Shown: one piece after another, positions 1 through 9,533 of the stretch | How the letters are laid out: every line of letters begins with the position of its first letter | Numbering within the stretch: position 1 is the first letter of the stretch | Source: Azospirillum ramasamyi | GTDB taxonomy: Bacteria > Pseudomonadota > Alphaproteobacteria > Azospirillales > Azospirillaceae | NCBI RefSeq assembly: GCF_003233655.1 | Contig: NZ_CP029829.1 | Span: forward strand, 463,001 to 527,000 | Length of the DNA stretch: 64,000 bases | Direction: 5' to 3' | Translations under genes and position numbers: made by a program | Notes under the pieces: model-generated | The model's input: only the letters and a program-made list of their open reading frames with translations | What the model was told of the DNA's origin: nothing | Database searches by the model: none

Positions 1-554
1 TAGAAGCCGTTCGACCGCAACCGCAGCCCGTGCGGCGGCGGGTCGAAGGCCCCGTCCTCGCGCAGGCGGCCGATGAAGCTGTCATACTGCGCGGCGCTCA
101 GCTGCAGCGTCGCCTTGCGGCCGCGGGCGGCGGAGAATGGATCGGCCGGGGTGATGCGGGCGAGGTCCGTCGCCTCGATCACATGCGCCTCGACCGCCGC
201 ACCGCCGCGCTCGGGGTCGCCGACGACGTCGTATGTCCGCACATGACGGTTGTAATCGGCGTTGAAGATCAGGCGAAAGCGGTCGGTCCCGTCCTTGCCG
301 CAGCTCGTCCTCAGGTCGTCGCCGTTGAGATAGCTGAACCAGGTCAGCTTGCGCGCCGCCGGATTGTCGGTCGGCCCGGCGGAGGTGCAGCCGGCGAGCG
401 CCAGCAGGGATGCCGCCAAGGAAGCCGCCAGTCGGGCCGAGGGTACGCGGCGGATGAGGGCGCGGCGAAGGCGGCCGGGTGGAGGGGCGTCGGCCGGAAC
501 GGTTTTTCCCGGTGCGCTTGTGCCCGGGAAGCTTCTTTGATGACCACGGCTCAT
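1..554 (-). CDS. Putative lipoprotein, 3' end beyond the window
   Basis: An open frame runs from an ATG at 552-554 to the window edge without a stop (at least 184 codons). A basic stretch is followed by a hydrophobic segment ending in a lipobox, LALAGC, with Cys56 as the likely lipidated residue. The unusually long, Arg-rich 40 residues before it suggest the true start may be further downstream, but no ATG or GTG lies there. After the Cys comes a soluble domain containing TWFSYLNGDDLRTSC and an ending rich in Asp and Pro. I do not recognise the family. It is probably anchored in a membrane facing the periplasm. The gene is divergent from the D,D-carboxypeptidase at 863 and may share its upstream region. 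The coding frame is supported by the lipobox and by third-position GC. Confidence 0.6.
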   Translation of the reverse strand, partial: MSRGHQRSFPGTSAPGKTVPADAPPPGRLRRALIRRVPSARLAASLAASLLALAGCTSAGPTDNPAARKLTWFSYLNGDDLRTSCGKDGTDRFRLIFNADYNRHVRTYDVVGDPERGGAAVEAHVIEATDLARITPADPFSAARGRKATLQLSAAQYDSFIGRLREDGAFDPPPHGLRLRSNGF

Positions 555-862
555 TGTCGCTTGCCTCGCGTCAGCGGCCCCTGGTAGGTGGAAAGCGCAG
601 GTCGCGGCGGCAAGCCCGATCACCGGGTTCCGGCCGATCGGAGGGCGCCGGTAATCCGTCTGCCCCCATGCCGTAACCCCTCCGCTTGCGTGCCGTCCTC
701 CGCAGTCCTTCCCGTCATCCTCAGTCAGCCAGGACCCGCCATTTTGGTCACAAGCACCGGCGAAAGCCAAAGCAAGAAATTAACGAATTCCTGCTAGACA
801 CTGATTTCTCACGAATTTACCATTGAACCAAGCACCAGAATCTAGCGGTTGGCGGGGCCATC
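555..862. other. Divergent intergenic region, no gene seen
   Basis: These 308 bases separate the divergent lipoprotein and carboxypeptidase genes. The half next to the carboxypeptidase (about 770-835) is AT-rich for this genome and must hold its promoter, but I could not assign a convincing -35/-10 pair. The short frames across it have no family resemblance. Confidence 0.5.
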
Positions 863-2182
863 ATGAGTGTAACGCGCAACACCGTTCGTAACGGATTGTT
901 TCCGTTCGCCTTTCGCGCAACGGAGACGGCCGGCGGGCGGAGTTCGGCGGGTGTGGGGCGCCATCTGCTCGCGGCGGCCGCGCTGCTTGGCATGGCGGCG
1001 GTAGGCTCCGGCCTCTCGGCGGCCGAAGCGCTGGCGGCCAAGGCGGCGGCCATCGTGGTCGATGCCCGTACCGGGCAGGTGCTGATCGACCAGGACGCCG
1101 ACGCCATCGTCCATCCGGCGTCGCTGACCAAGATGATGACGCTGTATCTCGCCTTCGACGCGCTGGAGGACGGCCGCCTGTCCCTCGGCCAGCAGTTGCC
1201 GGTTTCCGCCTTCGCGCAGAGCATGTCGCCGACCAAGCTCGGCCTGCGCGCCGGCCAGACGCTGAAGGTCGAAACCGCGATCCTCGGCCTCGTCACCAAA
1301 TCGGCCAACGACGCCGCGGTCGTCCTGGCGGAGGCGCTCGGCGGCACCGAGGCCCGCTTTGCCGAGATGATGACGCGCAAGGCGCGCGAACTGGGCATGC
1401 GCCGCACCGTCTACCGCAACGCGTCGGGCCTGCCGAACATGGAACAGGTGACGACCGCCCGCGACTATGCCGTGCTGTCCCGCGCCCTGATGCGCGACCA
1501 CGCCAAATACTACCCCTATTTCAGCCGCCGCAATTTCGTCTATGGCGGTCGCACGATGGCCAACCACAACAATCTCATGTCCCGCTACGAGGGCATGGAC
1601 GGCATCAAGACCGGCTACACCATCGCATCGGGCTTCAACCTCGCCGCGTCGGCGGTGCGGGACGGGCGCCGGCTGGTCGGCGTGGTGATGGGCGGCAAGT
1701 CCGCGGGATCGCGCGACAACAAGATGGCGGCGCTGCTCGACCAGGCCTTCAGCCGCGCCAGCCAGGGCCGCGACGAAGGGCCGGTGATGGCCAGCCTCGA
1801 CACGCGCTCCGACGCCGTCGCCGGCGAGGTGGGCGACGTGAAGGCCAAGCCGGTGCGCGCCGCCGTGCAGATGGCAGCGATTCCCGCCGCCCCGGCGCGT
1901 GAGAGCAAGCCCGCCCGCGAAACCGGTTCGCATTGGGGGGTCCAGGTCGGCGCCTTCTCCAGCCGTGCGGCCGGCAACAAGGCGGTCACCCAGGCGGTCA
2001 AGCAGGCTCCCTTCATCCTGCGCGCGGCCAAGCCCAGCGTGGTGGAGGCGAAGGCCGGCAAGGACACCATCTATCGCGCCCGTCTGACCGGTCTCGACGA
2101 GAAGGATGCGCGCAAGGCCTGTGCGGTGCTGACGAAGCACGGCCACCATTGCGTTGCCGTGTCGCCCGCCGAGCGCGGCTGA
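863..2182 (+). CDS. D-alanyl-D-alanine carboxypeptidase (S11) with C-terminal SPOR domain
   Basis: Penicillin-binding protein of the DacA/PBP5 type, which trims the terminal D-Ala from peptidoglycan pentapeptides in the periplasm. After an N-terminal hydrophobic export segment (about residues 33-58) the three S11 motifs are present in order: SLTK at 87-90 with nucleophile Ser87, SAN at 147-149 and KTG at 249-251. A linker of about 50 residues leads to a C-terminal SPOR domain (about 352-435, beginning HWGVQVGAF) that would bind denuded glycan, usually at the division septum. The length (439) is typical of alphaproteobacterial S11-SPOR proteins. The ATG at 863 lies 9 bases after a GGCGGGG stretch. 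The gene stands alone. Confidence 0.92.
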   Translation: MSVTRNTVRNGLFPFAFRATETAGGRSSAGVGRHLLAAAALLGMAAVGSGLSAAEALAAKAAAIVVDARTGQVLIDQDADAIVHPASLTKMMTLYLAFDALEDGRLSLGQQLPVSAFAQSMSPTKLGLRAGQTLKVETAILGLVTKSANDAAVVLAEALGGTEARFAEMMTRKARELGMRRTVYRNASGLPNMEQVTTARDYAVLSRALMRDHAKYYPYFSRRNFVYGGRTMANHNNLMSRYEGMDGIKTGYTIASGFNLAASAVRDGRRLVGVVMGGKSAGSRDNKMAALLDQAFSRASQGRDEGPVMASLDTRSDAVAGEVGDVKAKPVRAAVQMAAIPAAPARESKPARETGSHWGVQVGAFSSRAAGNKAVTQAVKQAPFILRAAKPSVVEAKAGKDTIYRARLTGLDEKDARKACAVLTKHGHHCVAVSPAERG

Positions 2183-2212
2183 CCGGCACCCATCGCGGAA
2201 CGCGGCGGGGGA

Positions 2213-2944
2213 TCACCCCCGCGCCGCGGCGCTCCGTTCCAGGAAAGCCAGCGCCGGCGCCATTGCACCGGTCAGATCGGCCAGCCGCCGCGGCAGGTCG
2301 GCGGCGCTGCCGTCCTCCAACGCCGCCTCCAATGCGCGGGCGGCGCGGCGCAGGGCCAGGCAGCCATACTGGCCGGACACGCCGGCGATCTTGTGCGCCA
2401 TCGCCCCGGCCGTCGCCGGATCCCCATTCCGCAAGGCTTCGCCGAGCGTCCGATCGTGCTGGCGCAGCACCGCCGCCGTCTTGCCGATCAATTCGGCGGT
2501 GCGGTCGGGCGGCAGCAGGTCCCGCATCGTCGCGATGGCGCCCTCGTCGAAATCGGGCTCGTTCACCGGCGGGGCCGCTTGCGGCGCGCCGGCCAGCGCG
2601 GCGGCCATGGCGTCCAGCTGCAGGGGTTTCGCCAGCATGCCGTCGGCGCCGCAGCCGGCGCAGCGGTCGCGGCCATCGGCGGTGAAGCTGGCCGTCAGCA
2701 TCAGGATCCGCGCGGTGCCGCCGCCCGGCCGGCTGCGGATGGCGCGGACGGCCTCGTCGCCGGGCAGGCCGGGCAGCCCCAAATCCATCAGGATCAGGTC
2801 GAAGGCGATCTGCGCGGCGGCGGCGACGGCGGCCGGGCCATCCTCCACCGCCACCACCCGATGGCCGGCACGTTCCAGCAGGGCGCGGGCGGCAAGGCGG
2901 GTGACCGTCTCGTCTTCCGCCAGCAGGATGTGCAAGGGTGGCAT
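2213..2944 (-). CDS. Response regulator receiver with C-terminal Hpt domain
   Basis: A 243-residue phosphorelay protein. The receiver domain (1-118) has the acidic pocket in AEDE (residues 9-12), phospho-acceptor Asp54 in LILMDLGLPG and the conserved Lys106. An Hpt domain follows (about 135-225) with its phospho-accepting His184 in AMAHKIAG. There is no DNA-binding or enzymatic output, so it most likely shuttles phosphate between a hybrid kinase and another regulator. I start it at the ATG at 2944 because HILLAEDE lies only four residues in and GGGAAGAG sits upstream; an in-frame extension to 3217 would be unstructured. The nearest kinase genes are at 3686 and 5569, but pairing is not shown by the sequence. 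Confidence 0.88.
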   Translation of the reverse strand: MPPLHILLAEDETVTRLAARALLERAGHRVVAVEDGPAAVAAAAQIAFDLILMDLGLPGLPGDEAVRAIRSRPGGGTARILMLTASFTADGRDRCAGCGADGMLAKPLQLDAMAAALAGAPQAAPPVNEPDFDEGAIATMRDLLPPDRTAELIGKTAAVLRQHDRTLGEALRNGDPATAGAMAHKIAGVSGQYGCLALRRAARALEAALEDGSAADLPRRLADLTGAMAPALAFLERSAAARG

Positions 2945-3042
2945 GCCGGTCCGCTCTTCCCGGTTGATGAGAGGAGCGCAGTCTAGCCGGTTCCCCGGCA
3001 GGGCGCACCCACACCGTAAGACAGCATCGGATTGGGGCGGCG

Positions 3043-3534
3043 TCACACGGTCGGAGAGGCCTGGGTGAACATCGGATCCTCGATCCGGTGCAGGCGCCCG
3101 GCGCCGGTCATCGCCGCGCGCAGCAGCAGGGTCTTGCGGCGGGCGGCGGCCAGCTTGTCGACCGGCGCCTCGCGCAGGATCTCGGCGCCGTAGGCGTCCG
3201 CGACCATCAGCCCGCAATCCTCCGGGATCAGTTCGGTCGGGAATCCGTCATCGACGGCGAAATAGAAGGCATCGCACCATTCGCGATACTCCTGCCATTT
3301 CTGGTCGGAGCGGAAATCGGCAACGCCGCTCTTCACCTCGACGATCAGGATGCAGCCGGCCTCGTCGATGGCCAGCACGTCGGCCCTTCGCCCGCTCGCC
3401 AGCCGGAATTCGGTCAGGGTGGCAAAGCCGCGCATCGCCAGCGCCCGCCGCACGCCGCGGAAGATGGGCAGCGCTCCGCCGGCGGACAGGGCGGAGTCGG
3501 CATCGGAAACGGGTACGGCTAGATCGTCGCTCAT
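3043..3534 (-). CDS. mmcB: MmcB family DNA repair protein (putative endonuclease)
   Basis: The 163-residue product matches the alphaproteobacterial MmcB family, named in Caulobacter for a role in mitomycin C and other DNA-damage tolerance. A PD-(D/E)xK-like nuclease core is visible: RRADVLAID with Asp52, then VEVKSG with Glu66 and Lys68, followed by DFRSDQKW and CDAFYFAV. The ATG at 3534 gives a length usual for the family; a TTG at 3588 would add 18 residues. The gene sits between the receiver-Hpt gene and a histidine kinase on the same strand without tight spacing. No LexA box was found upstream by eye. Confidence 0.85.
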   Translation of the reverse strand: MSDDLAVPVSDADSALSAGGALPIFRGVRRALAMRGFATLTEFRLASGRRADVLAIDEAGCILIVEVKSGVADFRSDQKWQEYREWCDAFYFAVDDGFPTELIPEDCGLMVADAYGAEILREAPVDKLAAARRKTLLLRAAMTGAGRLHRIEDPMFTQASPTV

Positions 3535-3685
3535 CGGCGCTGCGCCACCACTGGAAAACAGAACGGTTCGGGAACGATGCGGACACAATGCCGCGTCACT
3601 CCCGCGGCGCCAAGGGGCAAAAAGAGTATGGCGGGCTGGGTCCGGTTCCGACCCGAACCGGCACGGGCGACTCAGCTGGGCCGCG

Positions 3686-5314
3686 TCAGCCCGGAATGAT
3701 GACCGGGGGCAGGGGAGCGGGCCGGCAACGGTCGCGCGGCAGGCTGCGGCCGGCGGGAAACACCAGAACGGCGGCGGTGCCGACGCCCGGCTCGCTGGTC
3801 AGTTCCAGACGGCCGCCATGCATTTCGGCCAGCCGTTTGACGATCGGCAGACCCAGCCCGGTCCCGCGGGAGTTGCGGGCAATGGTGGAATCCTGCAATT
3901 CGAAGGGGTGAAGGATGCGCGGAAGCTCGGCGGTCGGGATGCCGATGCCGGTGTCGGCCACCATCAGCCCGATCCCGCCGTCCGGCATCAGCTGCGCCGT
4001 CAGCACCACCTCGCCGCCCGGCCGGGTGTGGGTGACGGCGTTGGACAGCAGATTGGTCAGCATCCGGGTCAGCGCCTGGGCGTCGCCCTGCAGAAGCGGA
4101 AGGTCGGCCGGCACGTCGCGGCGCAGGCGGACCTCGCCCTCGGCCGCGACCTCCTGCAGCGCCGCGGCGATCTTGAGCGACAGGAGGTCCAGATCCACCC
4201 CCTCTTCGGCCATCGTCATGGTGCCGTCCAGGCGCGACAACTCCAGGATATCGTCGATCAGTGCCAGCAGATGGCTCCCGGCATCGCGGATGTCGCCGAC
4301 ATAGCTGCGGTAGCGCGGATTGCCCAGCGGCCCGAACGGCTCCGACAGCAGCATCTCGGAAAAGCCCAGCACGGCGTTCAGAGGTGTCCGCAGCTCGTGG
4401 CTCATCTGCGCCAGGAAGGCGCTCTTGGCGCGGCTGGCGCTTTCCGCCTCGCCGCGGGCGGCACGCGCCTCCGTTTCGCGGACGCGCATCCGTTCCTCGT
4501 TCAGCTTCAGCGTGGTGACGTCGGTGTAGTGAACCAGCACGCCGCCGGGCACCGCATGCTCGCGGCTGAGCAGCCAGCGCCCGTCGGGCAGCGGCACGAC
4601 CACCGGCGGCTCCAGCCGGCGATGCCGCTCCAGCCGCACCCTCAGCCAGTTCGCGCGCTCATCCTCCGTGGTCAGGCGAGGGTCGGACAGGGCGAAGCTG
4701 CGGGCCAGCTCCTCGAAGGGCACGCCGGGGACCAGCCGGTCGGCCAAGGCGGGCAGGTCGTTCTTCAATCGGCCGTTGGCGTGGACGAGGCGGTCGTCAT
4801 GGTCGAACAGGGCGAAGCTCTCGCCGCTGTGCTCCAGCGCCGCGGCCAGGCTTTCGGCAAGCGCCTCGGCCACGGAGGGTGCCTCCGGGCCCAGGTCGGT
4901 CAGGATCGCGCTGAGGCCGCCGGGCGCCGGGGCCGCCGCCACCCGCCAGCGTACGGGAATGCCGCCGCGCCGCGCCGCGACCGTCCGTTCCACCGGTTCA
5001 TGCAGGGCGTCTGCCAGCACCGCGAAGAGTCCGGGGCAGTTGGCATGGGTCGCATCGCCGCGCAGCCGGCGTCCGGCCAGCGGTGCGGCACCCAGCAGCC
5101 GTTCCGCCGCCGGGTTGGCCGACCACCAATCCAGATCGGTCAGCGCGCCGCTGCAGTCGCGGTGGGCCTTGAGACGGGCGACCGCGACCGGCAGCCGCAT
5201 CACTGCCGACAGGACAAGATCATCGGGCAGGGCTTTTCCGGCCGTTGTCCGGCCGTATTCCGCATCGTCACAAGACTGCGCGTTGCATTCCATCCGATCA
5301 TCATTGCGGTTCAT
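3686..5314 (-). CDS. PAS-type sensor histidine kinase, soluble
   Basis: A 542-residue kinase without membrane segments. The N-terminal half looks like two PAS-like sensory regions (about 35-140 and 150-270), the second ending in VHYTDVT, a common PAS-to-kinase junction. A coiled linker leads to HisKA with His306 in MSHELRTPL. The ATPase domain has the N box TNLLSNAVTHT, G1 VADTGIGIP and G2 RGTGLGLPIVK. All catalytic motifs look intact, so it should autophosphorylate. Signal and partner are unknown; the receiver-Hpt protein two genes downstream on the same strand is one candidate. The gene is divergent from the hybrid kinase at 5569. Confidence 0.88.
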   Translation of the reverse strand: MNRNDDRMECNAQSCDDAEYGRTTAGKALPDDLVLSAVMRLPVAVARLKAHRDCSGALTDLDWWSANPAAERLLGAAPLAGRRLRGDATHANCPGLFAVLADALHEPVERTVAARRGGIPVRWRVAAAPAPGGLSAILTDLGPEAPSVAEALAESLAAALEHSGESFALFDHDDRLVHANGRLKNDLPALADRLVPGVPFEELARSFALSDPRLTTEDERANWLRVRLERHRRLEPPVVVPLPDGRWLLSREHAVPGGVLVHYTDVTTLKLNEERMRVRETEARAARGEAESASRAKSAFLAQMSHELRTPLNAVLGFSEMLLSEPFGPLGNPRYRSYVGDIRDAGSHLLALIDDILELSRLDGTMTMAEEGVDLDLLSLKIAAALQEVAAEGEVRLRRDVPADLPLLQGDAQALTRMLTNLLSNAVTHTRPGGEVVLTAQLMPDGGIGLMVADTGIGIPTAELPRILHPFELQDSTIARNSRGTGLGLPIVKRLAEMHGGRLELTSEPGVGTAAVLVFPAGRSLPRDRCRPAPLPPVIIPG

Positions 5315-5447
5315 TCCTAATAAACGCTGAAGGCAGCGCCTGAGGCCACGGCGATTATTTGTCGAATTGCAACAGAAATCCTCATTTGCATATGATGTCC
5401 GTTGAATTTACCGAAAAAGCAACGAAAGGTTTGGTTGTGCAGCGCGT

Positions 5448-5453
5448 TATAAT
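5448..5453 (+). promoter_or_regulatory. Possible -10 hexamer for the hybrid kinase
   Basis: A perfect TATAAT lies 116 bases before the chosen start at 5569, in the AT-richer divergent region 5315-5568. No good -35 hexamer is found 16-18 bases upstream, so this is only a candidate. Confidence 0.3.
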
Positions 5454-5568
5454 CTTCGCGTGTGCTCTGCCCAATGGCGGGCTTTGCAGGGGGCGATTGC
5501 TTTCATACTCTGGTAGCTGCACAGCGTTACCAATGCCGGGGCATTATGGTTTGGAAGCAGGTGTGGCC

Positions 5569-7023
5569 ATGAACGGCAGCCAAGACGATGCCGACGGCTC
5601 GGCGCCGCCGATACTGGTGTTCGGCGCGGACGAACGGCTGGCCGACTGGTCTCCTGAGGCCGCAGCCTTGCCGGGTCTGGCGGACCGCCTTGCGGACGGG
5701 ATGCCGTCCGCTGAGCTGGAGGAACTGGCCGGGCCGCGGCGCACGATCGTCCCGCTGGCCGGCGGCGGGGCGGTGTGGCGGCTCGCCAACTCCACGTCCC
5801 CGGCCACCCAGGCCGTCCCGTCCGTCGCATCCATGGACAGTCCTGTCACCGCCCCGGCCCCGGCCCCGGTCCCGACGGTTCAGCCGATGCGCGACCCGGC
5901 GGGGCGCCTGTTCGCGGCGGCGAGTCATGACCTGCGCCAGCCCCTGGCGGCCCTGTCCCTGCTGATCGGCACCTTGGACAGCCGGTTGGCGGAGGGCCGC
6001 ACGGGTGGGGTGGAGCGGTCGGGGCGCGACCTGCTGCACTCGATGGCCCAGGCGGTGGAGTCCATGCGCAGCATGGTCGACGGTCATTTCGATCTGGTCC
6101 GCCTGGAAAGCGGTCTGGTCGAGCCCGACATCCGCACCCACGCCGTCAACGGGGTTCTGATGCGGCTGGCGCTGGATGTGGCGCCGCGCTTCGCCGACCG
6201 CGGGCTGCGCTTCAGCGTGATGCCCTGTTCGGCCATGGTGAAGACCGACTCCGCCCTGCTGGAGCGCCTGCTGCACGGGCTGGTCGCCAATGCCCTGCGG
6301 GTTACGGGGCATGGCCGGGTTCTGGTCGGTTGCCGTACCCGCGGCGACTGCCTGCGGATCGAGGTGTGGGACAATGGCCGCGGCCTGTCCCCGCAGCGGC
6401 TGGAGGCGCTGCGGTCGGAACTGGCGCGTCCTGTCGGGGAGGGCTCCGGCACGCTGGGGCTGGACCTGACGCTGGTCCGCGGCCTGGCACGCAAGCTCGG
6501 CTTCGGGCTGGAGCTGTGTTCGGCGGAGGGGCGCGGCAGCGTCTTCGCGGTGATCGTTCCACGCTCCGTCGAGGCGTCGGAAAGCACCGGCGGAGAGGAG
6601 CAGCCTGAGGCGGCCGTGCCAGACAGCGGTGCGGCGGACATCAGCCGGACCCGCATCCTGGTGATCGAGGACGATCCGATGGTGCTGGCGGCATTGGAGG
6701 CGCTGCTGAGCCAATGGGGGTGCAGCGTGGTGGGCGCGGACTCCTATGACGCCGCCGTCGAACGGATCGGCCCGACGCCCGACCGGTTCGACCTCATCAT
6801 TTCCGACCTGCGGCTGAAGGGAGCGGCGAATGGCATCGTCGCCATCCGTCAGATCGCCAAGCTGTTCGGCCGTCCGGTGCCCGGCATGATCCTGACCGGC
6901 GACACCGACCCGAAGCGTCTGCGCGAGGCGCGGCTGTCCGGCTATACGCTGCTCCACAAGCCGGTGGCGCCGCTCGCCTTGCGTGCCGCCGTCATCCGCC
7001 TGCTTGGGCACGACTCGATCTGA
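5569..7023 (+). CDS. Hybrid histidine kinase (HATPase) with C-terminal receiver
   Basis: A 484-residue soluble hybrid kinase. An N-terminal region of about 110 residues shows no clear domain and ends in a Pro/Ala linker. The HisKA segment has His120 in AASHDLRQPL, the SHDLRQP variant of the phospho-acceptor box. The ATPase domain has Asn241 in VANALRVT and G1 at VWDNGRG (267-273). The receiver (about 362-480) has Asp413 in IISDLRLKG. No DNA-binding or other output follows. I start at the ATG at 5569, preceded by GGAAGCAGG; an in-frame start at 5359 would add 70 residues without character. The kinase core is a paralogue of the protein encoded at 7302, sharing the PCS and GCR motifs around the N box. 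Confidence 0.85.
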   Translation: MNGSQDDADGSAPPILVFGADERLADWSPEAAALPGLADRLADGMPSAELEELAGPRRTIVPLAGGGAVWRLANSTSPATQAVPSVASMDSPVTAPAPAPVPTVQPMRDPAGRLFAAASHDLRQPLAALSLLIGTLDSRLAEGRTGGVERSGRDLLHSMAQAVESMRSMVDGHFDLVRLESGLVEPDIRTHAVNGVLMRLALDVAPRFADRGLRFSVMPCSAMVKTDSALLERLLHGLVANALRVTGHGRVLVGCRTRGDCLRIEVWDNGRGLSPQRLEALRSELARPVGEGSGTLGLDLTLVRGLARKLGFGLELCSAEGRGSVFAVIVPRSVEASESTGGEEQPEAAVPDSGAADISRTRILVIEDDPMVLAALEALLSQWGCSVVGADSYDAAVERIGPTPDRFDLIISDLRLKGAANGIVAIRQIAKLFGRPVPGMILTGDTDPKRLREARLSGYTLLHKPVAPLALRAAVIRLLGHDSI

Positions 7024-7301
7024 TAGTATTGACTCTAAATCTGTGGCGGATTCGGCATGGGTTGAAAAGGGGTGATGAAAGGAATGTTAATCGTTTCTGT
7101 ATCGCAATGAATTTCCTGAAACATAGGCCGCAAGAATGCGGCAAAATGCGACAGATATATTGCGCCGATCCCTTCCAGAAACGTTTCGTCACCCCGGATG
7201 GTTAGAGAATCATCCCTCTTTCGTTTAAGGATGATCTTTCACATACCCTTTTATGTCTTCCTTTCGCTATGATCGGGTATGGCGGGATGGAGGGCGATTG
7301 G

Positions 7302-9533
7302 ATGAACCGGCGATATCGAGGGGACGCGCGGGCGGGCACGACGATTCCAGCCATCGTCTTCGCCGGCTTCTTCCTATCCCTCAGCGCTTTCCTTCTGATC
7401 CGTGCCGCGACCAGCAATGCCGAACAGGCATTGGCAGACCGCCAGGCCATCCAACTCCACGATGAACTCAAGACCCGCTTCGACCATCAGAGCGTCCTTC
7501 TGCGCGCGCTGAGCGGCCCCATGGCCGGGCCGGAGCCGGTGACGGAGGCCAGCTTTTCCTCGGCGGCCGAACCCCTGCTTCCGCTCTACTCCAATCTCCG
7601 CGCCGTCGTCTGGTCGCGGCGGATGGCCGAACGCGACCTGCCGCTGTTGGAGCGGACGATGCGGTCGGTCGGCCACACTACCTTCGCCGTCCGCTATGCC
7701 GCCGAGGACGCGGCACTTGAACCCGGCGCCGACCGCTTCGTGAATATGCTGGCCGAACCAAAATCGGCGGCCAACCTGATCGGTCTGGACATGGCCAGCC
7801 TGCCCGGTCAGCGCGACGTGCTGGTCCGGTCCTGTGCCGCCAATCGCGTGGTCGCGGCCGAGGGCGAGCCGCTGCGGGCGGAGTTCGGCCCGGATACCGC
7901 GCTGATCTACCTGCCGGTCTATTCGCGCGAGGTCGATGCCGGGGAGGATGGGCCCGCCGCCCGTACGCTCTGCGATGTCCTGACCGGCTTCCTGTGGACA
8001 AGCTTCGACGTCGGCCAGTTGCTGCGCGATGCCGTTCTGCGGGTGGGGCTGACCGTCGGCGACGCCTATCTGCTGGACCCCAAGGCGGGAGCGCCGCGGC
8101 TGCTTGCCGCCGAAGGGGCGCTCAGCCGTCCCGGCGAGCTTCCGCATCCTCCGGTCCGGCCGCTGACGGCGGAGCAGCTGACCGGGGATGCGCCGACGCG
8201 GACCATCGTCCGCGACATCGCCTATGGCGGGCGGGTGTGGCGGCTGTATGTGGTGCCGGGCCCTGTGCCGCTGTTCGGCGCCGACGACCGGCTGGCCTGG
8301 ACCATGCTGATCGGCGGACTCCTTCTGACCGCCGGCGCCGTCGTCTATGTGCTGCGCGAGGCGCGGACAAAGCGTCTGCTGCGCACCGAGGCGCGCGCCC
8401 GCTCCGCCATGGCCCGCGCGCTGCGCGAAAGCGAGGAGCGGTTCCGCATGGCCCTGCGCCATTCCAAGGTGACGCTGTTCACCCAGGACCGCGACCTGCG
8501 GCATCAGTGGGTTTATTGTCCGCAGCCGGACTTCCGCCCGGAACGCATGATCGGCCGTACCGATGCCGAACTGTTCCCCCAGGATGCCGAGCGGCTGGCT
8601 CCGGTGAAGCGGGCGGTGATGGAGCGCGGGGTCGGCGCCCGCTGCGAAGTGGAGCTGACCTATAACGGCATCCGCCACGCGCTGGACCTGTCGGTGGAGC
8701 CGATGCGCGACGACACCGGGGCGGTCTGCGGCATCATCTGCGCCGCGGTCGACATGACGGAATCCGTCGAAATCCGCGAGGCTCTCGCCCACGCCCATGC
8801 CGAGGCGGAGCGCGCCAACCAGGCAAAGAGCCGTTTCCTGGCCGCCGCCAGCCATGACCTGCGCCAGCCTTTCCAGGCGATGAGCCTGTTCCACCACATC
8901 CTGTTGAGCAAGCTGGACGATCCCCAGCAGCTGGAGGTGGCGCACAAGCTGGGAGAGGCGCTGAGCGCCGGTAATACGCTGCTGTCCACCCTCCTCGACA
9001 CCTCCGCGCTGGAGGTCGGCAACGTGAAGCCGCGGATCGTCGATTTCGACGTGCAGGATATCCTTGGCCGCCTGTCCGTCGAGATCGGCGATCAGGCTGC
9101 CGAACGCGGGCTGGAGTTGCGGGTGGTTCCCTGTTCGGTCCGCGTGCGCAGCGACCCGATCCTGCTGGAGCGGATGGTGCGCAACCTGATGGTCAATGCC
9201 CTGCGCTACACCACCGAGGGGCGGATCCTGCTGGGCTGCCGCCGCCGCTGCGGCGGCGCGGACGGCGACCGCCTGTCCATCGAGGTCTGGGACACCGGCC
9301 CCGGCATCGCCGAAGCCGAGATGACGGCGATCTTCGAGGATTTCTACCGCTGCGGCACCGACCAGCGCGACAGCGGGCGCGGGTTGGGGTTGGGGCTGTC
9401 GATCGTCCGCCGCATGGCCGAGATGCTGGACCATCCCGTCACCGTGCGGTCGCGGGTGGGGCGCGGCACCGTCTTCGCCGTCAGCGTCCCGCGCGTCGTG
9501 GAGCATTGCCCTTGCGCGGTCGCCGCGGACTGA
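7302..9533 (+). CDS. Membrane sensor histidine kinase with CHASE-like and PAS domains
   Basis: A 744-residue kinase. Two membrane segments (about 16-34 and 332-351) bracket a periplasmic domain of about 300 residues. Its SNLRAVVWSRRM and VRSCAANRVV stretches recall CHASE ligand-binding domains. A PAS domain (about 375-495) and a coiled linker precede HisKA, with His518 in ASHDLRQPF. The ATPase domain has MVNALRYT, VWDTGPGI and RGLGLGLSIV. No receiver is attached. The ATG at 7302 has GGAGGG seven bases upstream, which decides the start. The core is paralogous to the soluble hybrid kinase 278 bases upstream. That protein carries a receiver, so the two may form one system, although this is inferred only from adjacency and similarity. 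Confidence 0.87.
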   Translation: MNRRYRGDARAGTTIPAIVFAGFFLSLSAFLLIRAATSNAEQALADRQAIQLHDELKTRFDHQSVLLRALSGPMAGPEPVTEASFSSAAEPLLPLYSNLRAVVWSRRMAERDLPLLERTMRSVGHTTFAVRYAAEDAALEPGADRFVNMLAEPKSAANLIGLDMASLPGQRDVLVRSCAANRVVAAEGEPLRAEFGPDTALIYLPVYSREVDAGEDGPAARTLCDVLTGFLWTSFDVGQLLRDAVLRVGLTVGDAYLLDPKAGAPRLLAAEGALSRPGELPHPPVRPLTAEQLTGDAPTRTIVRDIAYGGRVWRLYVVPGPVPLFGADDRLAWTMLIGGLLLTAGAVVYVLREARTKRLLRTEARARSAMARALRESEERFRMALRHSKVTLFTQDRDLRHQWVYCPQPDFRPERMIGRTDAELFPQDAERLAPVKRAVMERGVGARCEVELTYNGIRHALDLSVEPMRDDTGAVCGIICAAVDMTESVEIREALAHAHAEAERANQAKSRFLAAASHDLRQPFQAMSLFHHILLSKLDDPQQLEVAHKLGEALSAGNTLLSTLLDTSALEVGNVKPRIVDFDVQDILGRLSVEIGDQAAERGLELRVVPCSVRVRSDPILLERMVRNLMVNALRYTTEGRILLGCRRRCGGADGDRLSIEVWDTGPGIAEAEMTAIFEDFYRCGTDQRDSGRGLGLGLSIVRRMAEMLDHPVTVRSRVGRGTVFAVSVPRVVEHCPCAVAAD

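Noticed and set aside
30..587. A plus-strand frame over the first 600 bases
   Set aside because: The opposite strand has a lipobox and a more protein-like composition, so the minus-strand partial gene was preferred.
842..2149. A 435-codon frame opposite the D,D-carboxypeptidase
   Set aside because: Antisense artefact of GC bias; the plus-strand gene has all S11 motifs and a SPOR domain.
7127..7142. GCCGCA/TGCGGC inverted repeat between the two kinase genes as a terminator
   Set aside because: The 6-bp stem is followed by AAAATGCG on the plus strand, not a T-run, and may be chance.
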